Source of the DNA: an uncultured Rhodospirillales bacterium
Lineage (GTDB): Bacteria > Pseudomonadota > Alphaproteobacteria > Acetobacterales > Acetobacteraceae
Reading direction: 5' to 3'
Assembly: GCA_903865895.1 (NCBI GenBank)
Contig: CAIPLM010000239.1
Location: 1 to 36,139, forward strand
DNA length: 36,139 bases
A program made the position numbers and the translations under genes. The notes under the pieces were generated by a model. It saw only the letters and a list, made by a program, of their open reading frames with translations. It ran no database searches and was not told the origin of the DNA. Below, piece by piece: positions 24,043 to 30,241 of this stretch. How positions within the stretch are numbered: the stretch's first letter is position 1; each line of letters begins with the position of its first letter.

Positions 24043-24389
24043 GCGGCCGCCTTTACGTGCCCGAGGCCGGAGACGTGGTCTGGCTGATGTTCGACCCCCA
24101 AGCCGGCCACGAATAAGCCGGCCACGAACAAGCCGTCCGCCGTCCGGCACTGGTCCTGAGCCCGGCCACCTATAACAGCCGGTCCGGGTTGATGCTGTGC
24201 TGCCCGGTGACGACACGGATCACGGGATACCCGTTCGAAGTGCCGCTCGCGGGCGATCCCGCCAGCGTGGTGCTCGCGGATCAGGTCAAGAGCCTGGGTT
24301 GGCGGGCGCGCAAAGCGGAGCGCAAGGGGCAGGCAACCGCGGCCGAACGTGCGGCGGTGCGCGGCAAGATGCGGGCGTTGTTGGGGTAG
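24039..24389 (+). pseudogene. mazF: MazF-like endoribonuclease toxin, interrupted by an in-frame stop
   Basis: From GTG at 24039 the frame reads a MazF protein: YVPEAGDVVWLMFDPQAGHE, then a TAA at 24114-24116, then in the same frame RRPALVLSPATYN, LMLCCPVTTRITGYPFEV, VVLADQVKSLGWRARKA and the family end MRALLG. MazF cleaves mRNA; the arginine of the RRP motif and the threonines of CPVTT correspond to its active site. The stop lies in the second of two 15-base tandem units (24099-24128). Removing one unit would restore an uninterrupted MazF of about 111 residues. Translation stops after 25 codons unless the stop is read through, so the toxin is probably dead. Internal restart at TTG 24189 would give only the C-terminal half. 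Confidence 0.85.
24099..24128 (+). repeat. 15-base tandem duplication carrying the mazF stop codon
   Basis: The unit CAAGCCGGCCACGAA (24099-24113) is followed by the same unit with C changed to T in the first base (TAAGCCGGCCACGAA, 24114-24128), turning CAA (Gln) into TAA. The next codons, CAAGCC, resume the expected MazF sequence. Confidence 0.9.
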
Positions 24390-24464
24390 GGGCGCCGGCA
24401 CCCAACATGAAGCTGCGTTCTTACCTACTCACCCACCTCCGGCGCCTTCCGGTGCCGCCCGCCA

Positions 24465-25205
24465 TCACTGCGCCGTATTGCCGCCATCCAGCACCAGCGC
24501 CTGCCCCGTCATAAAGCTCGAGTCCGGCGAGGCCAGGAACAGCACGCCGCGCGCGATCTCATCCGCAGCCCCGATTCGCCCCATCGGCAAGGCGTCGGCA
24601 TGGCCCTGCACCATCGCCGCGAGGTTGGCCCCGCCGCGGGCCGCCCAGCGCTCCACCATGGTGTCGCCAGGGCACACCGCGTTGATGCGGATAGCCTCGC
24701 GGGCGTGGTCCAGCGCCATCGCCCGGGTCAGCTGCATCACCGCGCCCTTGCTCGCGCAATAGGCCGCGAAGCCGCGCCCGCCCACGAGCGCGAAATCCGA
24801 GGCGTTGTTGATGATCACGCCGCCGCCCCCGGCACGCATATGCGGCACGGCGAGCTTCGACATCCGCCAGACATGGGTCACGTTGAGGTTCAGCGTGTCG
24901 GCCCAGACCTCCTCGCTGGTCTCCTCAGCCCGGCCGCGCGGCACAATGCCCGCGTTGTTGAACAACACGGAGACCCGCCCCAGGCGCTCCACCGCGGCAT
25001 GGAAGGCGTGCTCGCACCCGGCCAGCGTCGTGTGGTCGGCTTCGATGAAGGCCGCCCCGGTCTCCTCCGCCAGCCGTTCCCCGAGATCGGCACGCCGTCC
25101 GGTGAACGCCACCCGGGCGCCCTCCCGGGCAAACAGCCGCACCGTCGCGGCGCCGATGCCGGAGGTTCCGCCGGTAATGAGGGCGGTGACGTCATTCAGG
25201 CGCAT
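24465..25205 (-). CDS. SDR family oxidoreductase
   Basis: This is a short-chain dehydrogenase/reductase (246 residues). The cofactor motif TGGTSGIG is at 11-18, with NNAG at 83-86, and the active site includes Ser136 (NNASDF), Tyr149 and Lys153 (YCASK). The C-terminus, FMTGQALVLDGGNTAQ, is typical of this family. The ATG at 25205 has GGAG nine bases upstream; an upstream in-frame start at 25232 would add nine residues that do not fit the fold. It is the last gene of a minus-strand operon (DinB-like protein, amidase, SDR), 19 bases after the amidase stop. The substrate is unknown. Confidence 0.92.
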   Translation of the reverse strand: MRLNDVTALITGGTSGIGAATVRLFAREGARVAFTGRRADLGERLAEETGAAFIEADHTTLAGCEHAFHAAVERLGRVSVLFNNAGIVPRGRAEETSEEVWADTLNLNVTHVWRMSKLAVPHMRAGGGGVIINNASDFALVGGRGFAAYCASKGAVMQLTRAMALDHAREAIRINAVCPGDTMVERWAARGGANLAAMVQGHADALPMGRIGAADEIARGVLFLASPDSSFMTGQALVLDGGNTAQ

Positions 25206-25224
25206 GATGTGGCGCTCCGTTGGG

Positions 25225-26754
25225 CTAGGCACTCACCGCCGGCGCCTGCCGATGCCGCGTCGCCTGCTCATAATCATAGGCCAGCGCCAGCAGCCGCGCC
25301 TCGCTCCATTTGCGGCCGATCAGGATCAGGCAGAACGGGGCGCCATTGGCGTAATATCCCGCCGGCACCACCACCCCGGGCAGCCCGGCGACGTTGATTT
25401 CGGAGACGGTGGCGGCGTTGATGTAGGCATCGCCGTACAAAGGCGGGGAGGCGGCCAGCATTTGCGGGAAGGCCAGCGCGTCGAGCCCCTGCGCGTCCAT
25501 CGTCGCGTTGAAGATGCGCAGATACGCCTCGCGCGCGGCCGCGAAATCGGAGAGATCGGGAGGCAAATCGGGGCGCGCCATGCAGGCCTCGAAGGCCGGG
25601 TTCCCGACGAGGTAGCGCAGCGGGCCGGTGGGGCCGAACGCGTTCTGCGCCGCGGTGGCGGCAGCAAATTCGGCAAAATTCTTCACCGCCGCGTTGGGGC
25701 CAAGGCGCTGGAGGTAGTTCTGCAAATCAAAAGGCACCGACTCCAGGCCCCGATAATCGAACCGGCTGCCAAGCGGGCGAGACAACGCGACGCCCGCGAA
25801 CCCCGTCCCGGCAAAGGGATCATCGACCAGCGCGGCACCTGACGCGGCAAGCTCGGACTGCGCCCTGGCGTAGAGGGTCGCCGTCTCCTCAGACATCGCG
25901 GCATCGCGCCAGCCCTGCCCGTAGAGCCCGAGCCTTGTGCCGCGCAGCGCGCCAAGCGCGAGCCCCGCCGCATACCCGCCCGCCGGGACATTGCCGACCG
26001 CGGCGACCGTCTTCGGGTCCGCCGCAGTGAAGCCCGCCAGCACATCCAGGCACAAAGCCGCATCGCGCACGCAGCGCGCGATCGGCCCCACCACGTCCCG
26101 CTGGCTCGAGAGCGGCAATACGCCGGTATTCGGCACCAGCGCATGGGTCGGCTTGATGCCGACCAGCCCCTGGGCGGAGGCGGGGTTCTGGATCGAGCCG
26201 CCGGTCTCCTCGGCGAGGCCGAGAATGGCCATCGAGGCGGCCACCGCGGTGGCGGTGCCGGCCGAACTGGCGCCGGGCGCGAGGTCAGGGGCGGCGGCAT
26301 TCAGCGTCGGCCCGGCCCAGCTGTCATTGGCATGCGTGCCGCTGGCGCTCAGCACCGGCACGTTGGTCTTGCCCAGCATGATGGTGCCGGCCGCCCGCAT
26401 CCGGGCCACCACCGGGCTATCGGTCGCCGGCATCAGGTCGATGCCGCCCTTGGCACTGTAAAGCGCCGACCAGCCACCGGTGGTGGGGAAGCCCACCATG
26501 TCCATCGGGTCCTTGATCACCACGGGGATACCGGCCAGCGGCCCCAGCGCCTCGCCCGCCGCCCGCCGCCGGTCGATCGCGCGGGCATCGGCCAGCGCGT
26601 CCGGATTGCGGAAAATCAGCGCGTTATAGCGCGGGTTCAGCGCGTCGATCCGCGCCAGGAAGGCTTGCGTGAGCGCCTCGCAGGTGAAGCGCCCCTCCGC
26701 CATCCCGGCCTGCGCCTGCGCCACCGTCATTTCCGTCACGTCAATCTCGGGCAT
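25225..26754 (-). CDS. Amidase signature family protein
   Basis: This is a 509-residue amidase signature enzyme. The Ser-cisSer-Lys triad is visible: Lys81 in GIPVVIKDPMD, cis-Ser163 in APGASSAGTATAVAA, and nucleophile Ser187 in EETGGSIQNPAS. The usual GGSSGGS loop is altered to GASSAGT, but the key serines remain. It would hydrolyse a small amide to acid and ammonia in the cytoplasm. The ATG at 26754 (MPEIDVTEMTVAQAQ) is chosen because the alpha-helical N-terminus starts there; the frame is open for 57 further codons but these overlap the DinB gene on the same strand. It lies 11 bases downstream of the DinB gene and 19 upstream of the SDR gene. Confidence 0.92.
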   Translation of the reverse strand: MPEIDVTEMTVAQAQAGMAEGRFTCEALTQAFLARIDALNPRYNALIFRNPDALADARAIDRRRAAGEALGPLAGIPVVIKDPMDMVGFPTTGGWSALYSAKGGIDLMPATDSPVVARMRAAGTIMLGKTNVPVLSASGTHANDSWAGPTLNAAAPDLAPGASSAGTATAVAASMAILGLAEETGGSIQNPASAQGLVGIKPTHALVPNTGVLPLSSQRDVVGPIARCVRDAALCLDVLAGFTAADPKTVAAVGNVPAGGYAAGLALGALRGTRLGLYGQGWRDAAMSEETATLYARAQSELAASGAALVDDPFAGTGFAGVALSRPLGSRFDYRGLESVPFDLQNYLQRLGPNAAVKNFAEFAAATAAQNAFGPTGPLRYLVGNPAFEACMARPDLPPDLSDFAAAREAYLRIFNATMDAQGLDALAFPQMLAASPPLYGDAYINAATVSEINVAGLPGVVVPAGYYANGAPFCLILIGRKWSEARLLALAYDYEQATRHRQAPAVSA

Positions 26755-26765
26755 TGTCTGGTCTC

Positions 26766-27263
26766 TCACAGAATGAAGGGCAGGTCGGTATCGCCGGTCT
26801 TGCCACCGAGGGCGGTGATCAGGGCATGGGCCTGGCCGCGGTGATGGGTCTGGTGGTTGAACATGTGGACGACGAGGATGTTGCGCTTCTGCCGCATCTC
26901 GCGCTGCACGGAGCCGCTGAACCACACGAGCTCGTCATCCAGCCACTCCTGCGTCACCCCCGCCGACCAGGCGATCAACCGCGCGTCGGCATCCACGCGG
27001 GCGGCGCGCAGCGCGTCGAACTCATCATAGAGGGTCGGGCTGTCCTTCTGCGCGATCGCCGGCTTGTCCCACCCGGCGAAGCGGGACATCCACATATTGT
27101 CGGCCCATAGAATATGGCACAGCGTGCCATGCAACGTGCCGAAAAAGGCGCCACGATCCTCCCTGCGCTGGGCATCGGAGAGCGTGGCGGCGGCGCCATA
27201 CCAGCGGCGGTTCGCCTCGGCATTGTAGCGGGCCATAACGTCCACGTAAGCCGGCGTGATCAT
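26766..27263 (-). CDS. DinB family protein (metal-binding four-helix bundle)
   Basis: This is a 165-residue DinB/YfiT-like four-helix bundle. The conserved metal-binding histidines are His50 in HGTLCHILWAD and two in the C-terminal HMFNHQTHHRGQAHALI (about 137 and 141). The start at 27263 is certain: AAGGAGG lies a few bases before the ATG. Some family members act as thiol-dependent S-transferases (for example bacillithiol or mycothiol transferases); others have no known activity. It is the first gene of the minus-strand operon with an amidase and an SDR, divergent from an amidohydrolase gene 96 bases away, so the two directions may share control. Confidence 0.9.
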   Translation of the reverse strand: MITPAYVDVMARYNAEANRRWYGAAATLSDAQRREDRGAFFGTLHGTLCHILWADNMWMSRFAGWDKPAIAQKDSPTLYDEFDALRAARVDADARLIAWSAGVTQEWLDDELVWFSGSVQREMRQKRNILVVHMFNHQTHHRGQAHALITALGGKTGDTDLPFIL

Positions 27264-27296
27264 TGCAGCCTCCTTGCCACTGAACCGTCGCGAGCA

Positions 27297-27325
27297 TTGC
27301 ACGGACGCACGGCGAAGCGTAGCGT
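27297..27325 (+). promoter_or_regulatory. Candidate promoter of the amidohydrolase at 27360
   Basis: TTGCAC (27297-27302) and TAGCGT (27320-27325) are separated by 17 bases in the divergent gap between the DinB and amidohydrolase genes. The -10 match is weak. GGGAG precedes the ATG at 27360. Confidence 0.3.
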
Positions 27326-27359
27326 CTCGCCAAATCTTTCCCGCCCCGGGAGTGCCAGA

Positions 27360-28469
27360 ATGAACGTCCAGCTTCGCGAGACAACCGCGCTGCAATCCAC
27401 CGCCGCCAGCCGGCTCGCGGTCGCCGATTGCGACATCCATCCCGCCACCCGCTCCGACAAGGACCTCCACCCCTGGCTGGAGCGGAAATGGATCGACCAT
27501 ATCGCCCAGTTCGGCCGTCCGGCGCGCCATGGCTGGATCTCCGGCCCGGCCTATCCCAAGGCGCAACCCAACGCCTCCCGCCGCGACGCCTATCCGCCCG
27601 AGGGCGGCCGCCAGGGCAGCAGCCTCTCCTTCATGCAGGTGCAGCATCTCGACGCCAACAACGTCGAGCTCGGCATCCTCAACCCGCTCGGCTCCGGCCA
27701 GGGCGTGCAGAACCCCGACCTCTCCAACGCCATCTGCCACGCCACCAATGAGTGGCAGATCGCCGAATGGACCGGCAAGGACAGCCGCCTCAAGGGGTCC
27801 GTGGTGGTGAATTACGAGGACGGCCCGGAAGCCGCCGCCGAAATCCGCCGCTACGCCGGCAACAAGAACTTCGTGCAGGTCCTGCTGCTGACCCGCACCG
27901 CCGAGCCACTCGGTGCGCGCCGCTACTGGCCGATCTACGAAGCGGCCAGCGAGGCCGGCCTCGCGGTCGCCATCCATGCCTTCGGCTACGGTGGCAACCC
28001 GATCACCACTGCGGGCTGGCCGAGCTACTACATCGAGGAAATGGTCGGTCACGCCCAGACCAGCGAGGCGGTCGTCACCAGCTTGGTCACCGAGGGCGTC
28101 TTCGCCCGCTTCCCCAAGCTGAAGGTGATCATGGTCGAGGGCGGTTTCGCCTGGGCGCCGCCGCTGGCCTGGCGCCTCGACAAGACCTGGAAGCGCCTGA
28201 AGGCGGAAACCCCGCTGCTCACCCGCGCCCCTTCGGAATACATCCGCGACCATGTCTGGTGGACCAGCCAGCCCATGGAAGAGCCCGAACCGCGCGAGCA
28301 CCTGCTCGACACTATCGGCTGGATGGGCTGGGACCGGCTGCTGTTCGCCACCGATTATCCCCACTGGGATTTCGATGACCCCGCAACCTGCCTGCCGCTG
28401 AAGCTCGACGAGGCGCAACGCCGCGCCTTCTTCCGCGCTAACGCCGACGCGGTTTACGGGCTGACTTGA
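27360..28469 (+). CDS. Amidohydrolase family protein, DCDIHP subgroup, copy 3
   Basis: This is a 369-residue amidohydrolase_2 protein, the third of its subgroup here and most like the one at 20653-21762. Metal and active-site blocks are VADCDIHPATRSD, AIHAFGYGGNPITTAGWPSY and FATDYPHWDFDDP. The shared long blocks and equal length show a recent common origin with copy 2, although the genes are 5.6 kb apart and in different transcription units. The ATG at 27360 is preceded by GGGAG; the longer frame from 27114 reads antisense through the DinB gene and is not used. Function is probably hydrolysis or decarboxylation of a cyclic or aromatic acid, but this is not proven. Confidence 0.9.
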   Translation: MNVQLRETTALQSTAASRLAVADCDIHPATRSDKDLHPWLERKWIDHIAQFGRPARHGWISGPAYPKAQPNASRRDAYPPEGGRQGSSLSFMQVQHLDANNVELGILNPLGSGQGVQNPDLSNAICHATNEWQIAEWTGKDSRLKGSVVVNYEDGPEAAAEIRRYAGNKNFVQVLLLTRTAEPLGARRYWPIYEAASEAGLAVAIHAFGYGGNPITTAGWPSYYIEEMVGHAQTSEAVVTSLVTEGVFARFPKLKVIMVEGGFAWAPPLAWRLDKTWKRLKAETPLLTRAPSEYIRDHVWWTSQPMEEPEPREHLLDTIGWMGWDRLLFATDYPHWDFDDPATCLPLKLDEAQRRAFFRANADAVYGLT

Positions 28470-28487
28470 ATTTCATGCAGAGCGGTT

Positions 28488-28517
28488 TTGCTTGCGTCGG
28501 CGGGCGCGGCTTTGTAT
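28488..28517 (+). promoter_or_regulatory. Candidate promoter of the cupredoxin-FTR1 operon
   Basis: TTGCTT (28488-28493) and TTGTAT (28512-28517) are separated by 18 bases. The palindromic operator candidate begins 5 bases downstream, so a bound repressor would block the start of transcription. Confidence 0.4.
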
Positions 28518-28522
28518 GGTCC

Positions 28523-28557
28523 GGCTCGCAATTGCAAATCATTCGCAATTGCGAGCC
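28523..28557. promoter_or_regulatory. Perfect 13-bp palindrome, candidate Fur-family operator
   Basis: GGCTCGCAATTGC (28523-28535) and GCAATTGCGAGCC (28545-28557) are exact inverted copies around AAATCATTC. The centre TTGCAAATCATTCGCAA resembles Fur-type iron boxes of alphaproteobacteria as remembered (TGCRAATNATTYGCA style). It lies just before a cupredoxin-FTR1 iron-transport operon. The ribosome site AAGGAC follows at once, so it could alternatively act as an RNA hairpin in the leader. Confidence 0.55.
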
Positions 28558-28570
28558 GAAGGACCACCCG

Positions 28571-28900
28571 ATGCGCCGCCTCCTTCTCGCCGCACTGCTG
28601 CTCGCCCCGCTCGCCGCCACCCCGGCGCGCGCCGATGACCCGAGCTTCACCCTCACCATCCGCAACCACGTCTTCGACCCCGCACGCATCGAGGTGCCGG
28701 CCAACGCCAAGTTCCGCCTGCTGGTGAAAAACATGGACTCCACCCCCGAGGAGTTCGAAAGCAAAGACCTCCGACGCGAAAAGGTGATCGCCGGCGGCGC
28801 CGAGGCGGTGATACTGCTCGGCCCGCTGAAGCCCGGCACCTACCGCTTCGTCGGCGAATACAACGAGGCCACCGCCAAAGGCGTGCTGGTGGCGAAATAG
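28571..28900 (+). CDS. Cupredoxin-like periplasmic protein of an FTR1 iron-uptake operon
   Basis: This is a 109-residue exported protein with a Sec signal peptide (MRRLLLAALLLAPLAATPARA, cleavage before DDPSF) and one cupredoxin-fold domain. The family is usually encoded next to FTR1 permeases, where it is thought to help deliver or oxidise iron, like the cupredoxin part of EfeO. The mature protein has no cysteine. The usual C-terminal copper loop (Cys-x-His-x-Met) reads FVGEYNEATAKG, so a classical type 1 copper site is absent. Acidic residues (STPEEFESKD) could bind iron instead. ATG 28571 has AAGGAC upstream; the longer frame from 28466 crosses the palindrome. The permease gene starts 18 bases after the stop. 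Confidence 0.87.
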   Translation: MRRLLLAALLLAPLAATPARADDPSFTLTIRNHVFDPARIEVPANAKFRLLVKNMDSTPEEFESKDLRREKVIAGGAEAVILLGPLKPGTYRFVGEYNEATAKGVLVAK

Positions 28901-28918
28901 ACAACCGGACGCGAAACC

Positions 28919-29746
28919 GTGCTCTCAACCGCCATCATCGTCTTCCGTGAAATCCTCGAAGCCTCGCTGATCGTCAGCGTGATGATGGCGGCCAGCCGCG
29001 GTGCCGCCGGGCGCGGCGTCTCGATCGGCGGCGGCGTCGCCGGCGGCGTGCTCGGCGCCTGCCTGCTCGCCCTCTTCGCCGGCCGCATCGGCGCGTCCAT
29101 GGAAGGCGTCGGCCAGGAAGTGCTCAACGCCGCCGTGCTCTGCGCCGCCGTGCTCATGCTCGCCTGGCACAGCATCTGGATGAAGCGCCACGGCCGCGAA
29201 ATGGCCCGGCAAATGACCGACGTCGCCAACGCCGTGCGCAGCGGCGGCCGGCCCATCTACATCCTCGGTGTCGTCGTCGGCGTCGCCGTGCTGCGCGAAG
29301 GCTCGGAAACCGTCCTCTTCCTCTACGGCATCGCCGCCGGCGGCGGTGGCGTGCAAGCCATGGCCATCGGCGGACTCCTCGGCATTATCTCCGGCATCGC
29401 CGTCTCCACCCTGCTCTACCGCGGCCTCCTCCACATCCCGCCCCGCCACCTCTTCCGCGTCACCGGAATCCTCATCCTCCTCATGGCCGGCGGAATGGCC
29501 TCCCAAGCCGCCGCCTTCCTCGTCGCCGCCGACCTGCTGCCCCCCCTCGGCGCCGAAATCTGGGATAGCTCCGCCATCCTCGATCCCAACAGCATCCTCG
29601 GCCGAACCCTCCACGCCCTCGTCGGCTACGACGCCAGGCCCGCGGGCGTCCAACTCCTGGTCTTCGCTGCTACCCTGGCAACCATCTACGCCTGCATGCA
29701 CGCCGTCGACCGCCCCCGCCCCACACGCCAAACCCGCCCGGCCTGA
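28919..29746 (+). CDS. FTR1 family iron permease (EfeU-like)
   Basis: This is an inner-membrane iron permease of 275 residues with about seven membrane helices. Both iron-binding motifs of the FTR1/EfeU family are present: REILE at 10-14 in helix 1 and REGSE at 126-130 in helix 4. The start is GTG at 28919, giving MLSTAIIVFREILEASLIV, the family's usual first helix. It is cotranscribed with the cupredoxin-like gene and lies behind the Fur-like palindrome, so iron repression is likely. No EfeB-type haem peroxidase gene follows; instead a transposase remnant begins about 75 bases on. Transport of ferrous or ferric iron is inferred from family knowledge. Confidence 0.93.
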   Translation: MLSTAIIVFREILEASLIVSVMMAASRGAAGRGVSIGGGVAGGVLGACLLALFAGRIGASMEGVGQEVLNAAVLCAAVLMLAWHSIWMKRHGREMARQMTDVANAVRSGGRPIYILGVVVGVAVLREGSETVLFLYGIAAGGGGVQAMAIGGLLGIISGIAVSTLLYRGLLHIPPRHLFRVTGILILLMAGGMASQAAAFLVAADLLPPLGAEIWDSSAILDPNSILGRTLHALVGYDARPAGVQLLVFAATLATIYACMHAVDRPRPTRQTRPA

Positions 29747-29819
29747 TCTCAACCGGCAGTCGGTTCGCGCGGGAAGGAAGGCCTGGGGCGCTGCCACTGG
29801 CAGGGGTCAAGGGGGCTGG

Positions 29820-30075
29820 AGTTGTCGACGCAGCGGCTGAAATCCTTGCGCGAGTTCAAAGTTAAGGCGGTTCGTCTGATCAACGAACGCGGCGATGCGG
29901 TGGACGGCCCGAAAAGCCTCTCGTTTTTGCGACGAAGCGCGTGCCGACGTGGTCGCCTTCATCAAGGGCTTCGATACCCCCGTCTGCCGGCACTCGCCCC
30001 TGGGCTATCTCAGTCCACTCGACTTCGCGACATAGGTGCAGTTAGCCTAACCAGGTGTTCATCGAACCGGCAGCA
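29820..30075 (+). pseudogene. Remnant of an IS3-family transposase (orfA start joined to orfB end)
   Basis: The frame from TTG 29822 reads SLREFKVKAVRLINERGDAV, the opening helix of IS3-type OrfA. After a junction near 29915-29930, another frame (29934-30032) reads EARADVVAFIKGFDTP, then RHSPLGYLSPLDF and a stop at 30033. This is the C-terminal end of IS3-type OrfB, including its conserved HSxLGYLSPxxF block. Nearly all of the catalytic core is missing and no intact terminal repeats were recognised. The element is an old, internally deleted insertion between the FTR1 gene and the cytochrome operon. It marks a place where the two blocks may have been joined. Confidence 0.8.
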
Positions 30076-30145
30076 GGCCAAATCGGTACTTTCTTGCCCA
30101 GGGTGCTGTGCGGCCTAACACGGTACAGGCCCTCTGTTCAGGGGG

Positions 30146-30177
30146 CATCACCAACCCGGGCAGCCGGGTTGGTGATG
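30146..30177. terminator. Perfect 14-bp hairpin beyond the cytochrome operon
   Basis: CATCACCAACCCGG (30146-30159) pairs exactly with CCGGGTTGGTGATG (30164-30177) around GCAG. It lies 65 bases beyond the stop of the MtrB-like gene (30242), where the minus-strand operon should end. No T run follows on the minus strand; on the plus strand TTTT occurs ten bases on. It could end the operon, protect its 3' end, or be left over from the insertion element. Confidence 0.5.
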
Positions 30178-30241
30178 ATGCTACCTTTTCGCGCAGGAGA
30201 CACAGGACATCCGCCCTTCACCTCCGGTGTGGCGGATTGCC

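Noticed and set aside
27264-28418. N-terminal extension of the DinB frame to 550 codons on the minus strand
   Set aside because: It is antisense to the amidohydrolase at 27360; the DinB start at 27263 has an excellent AAGGAGG site.
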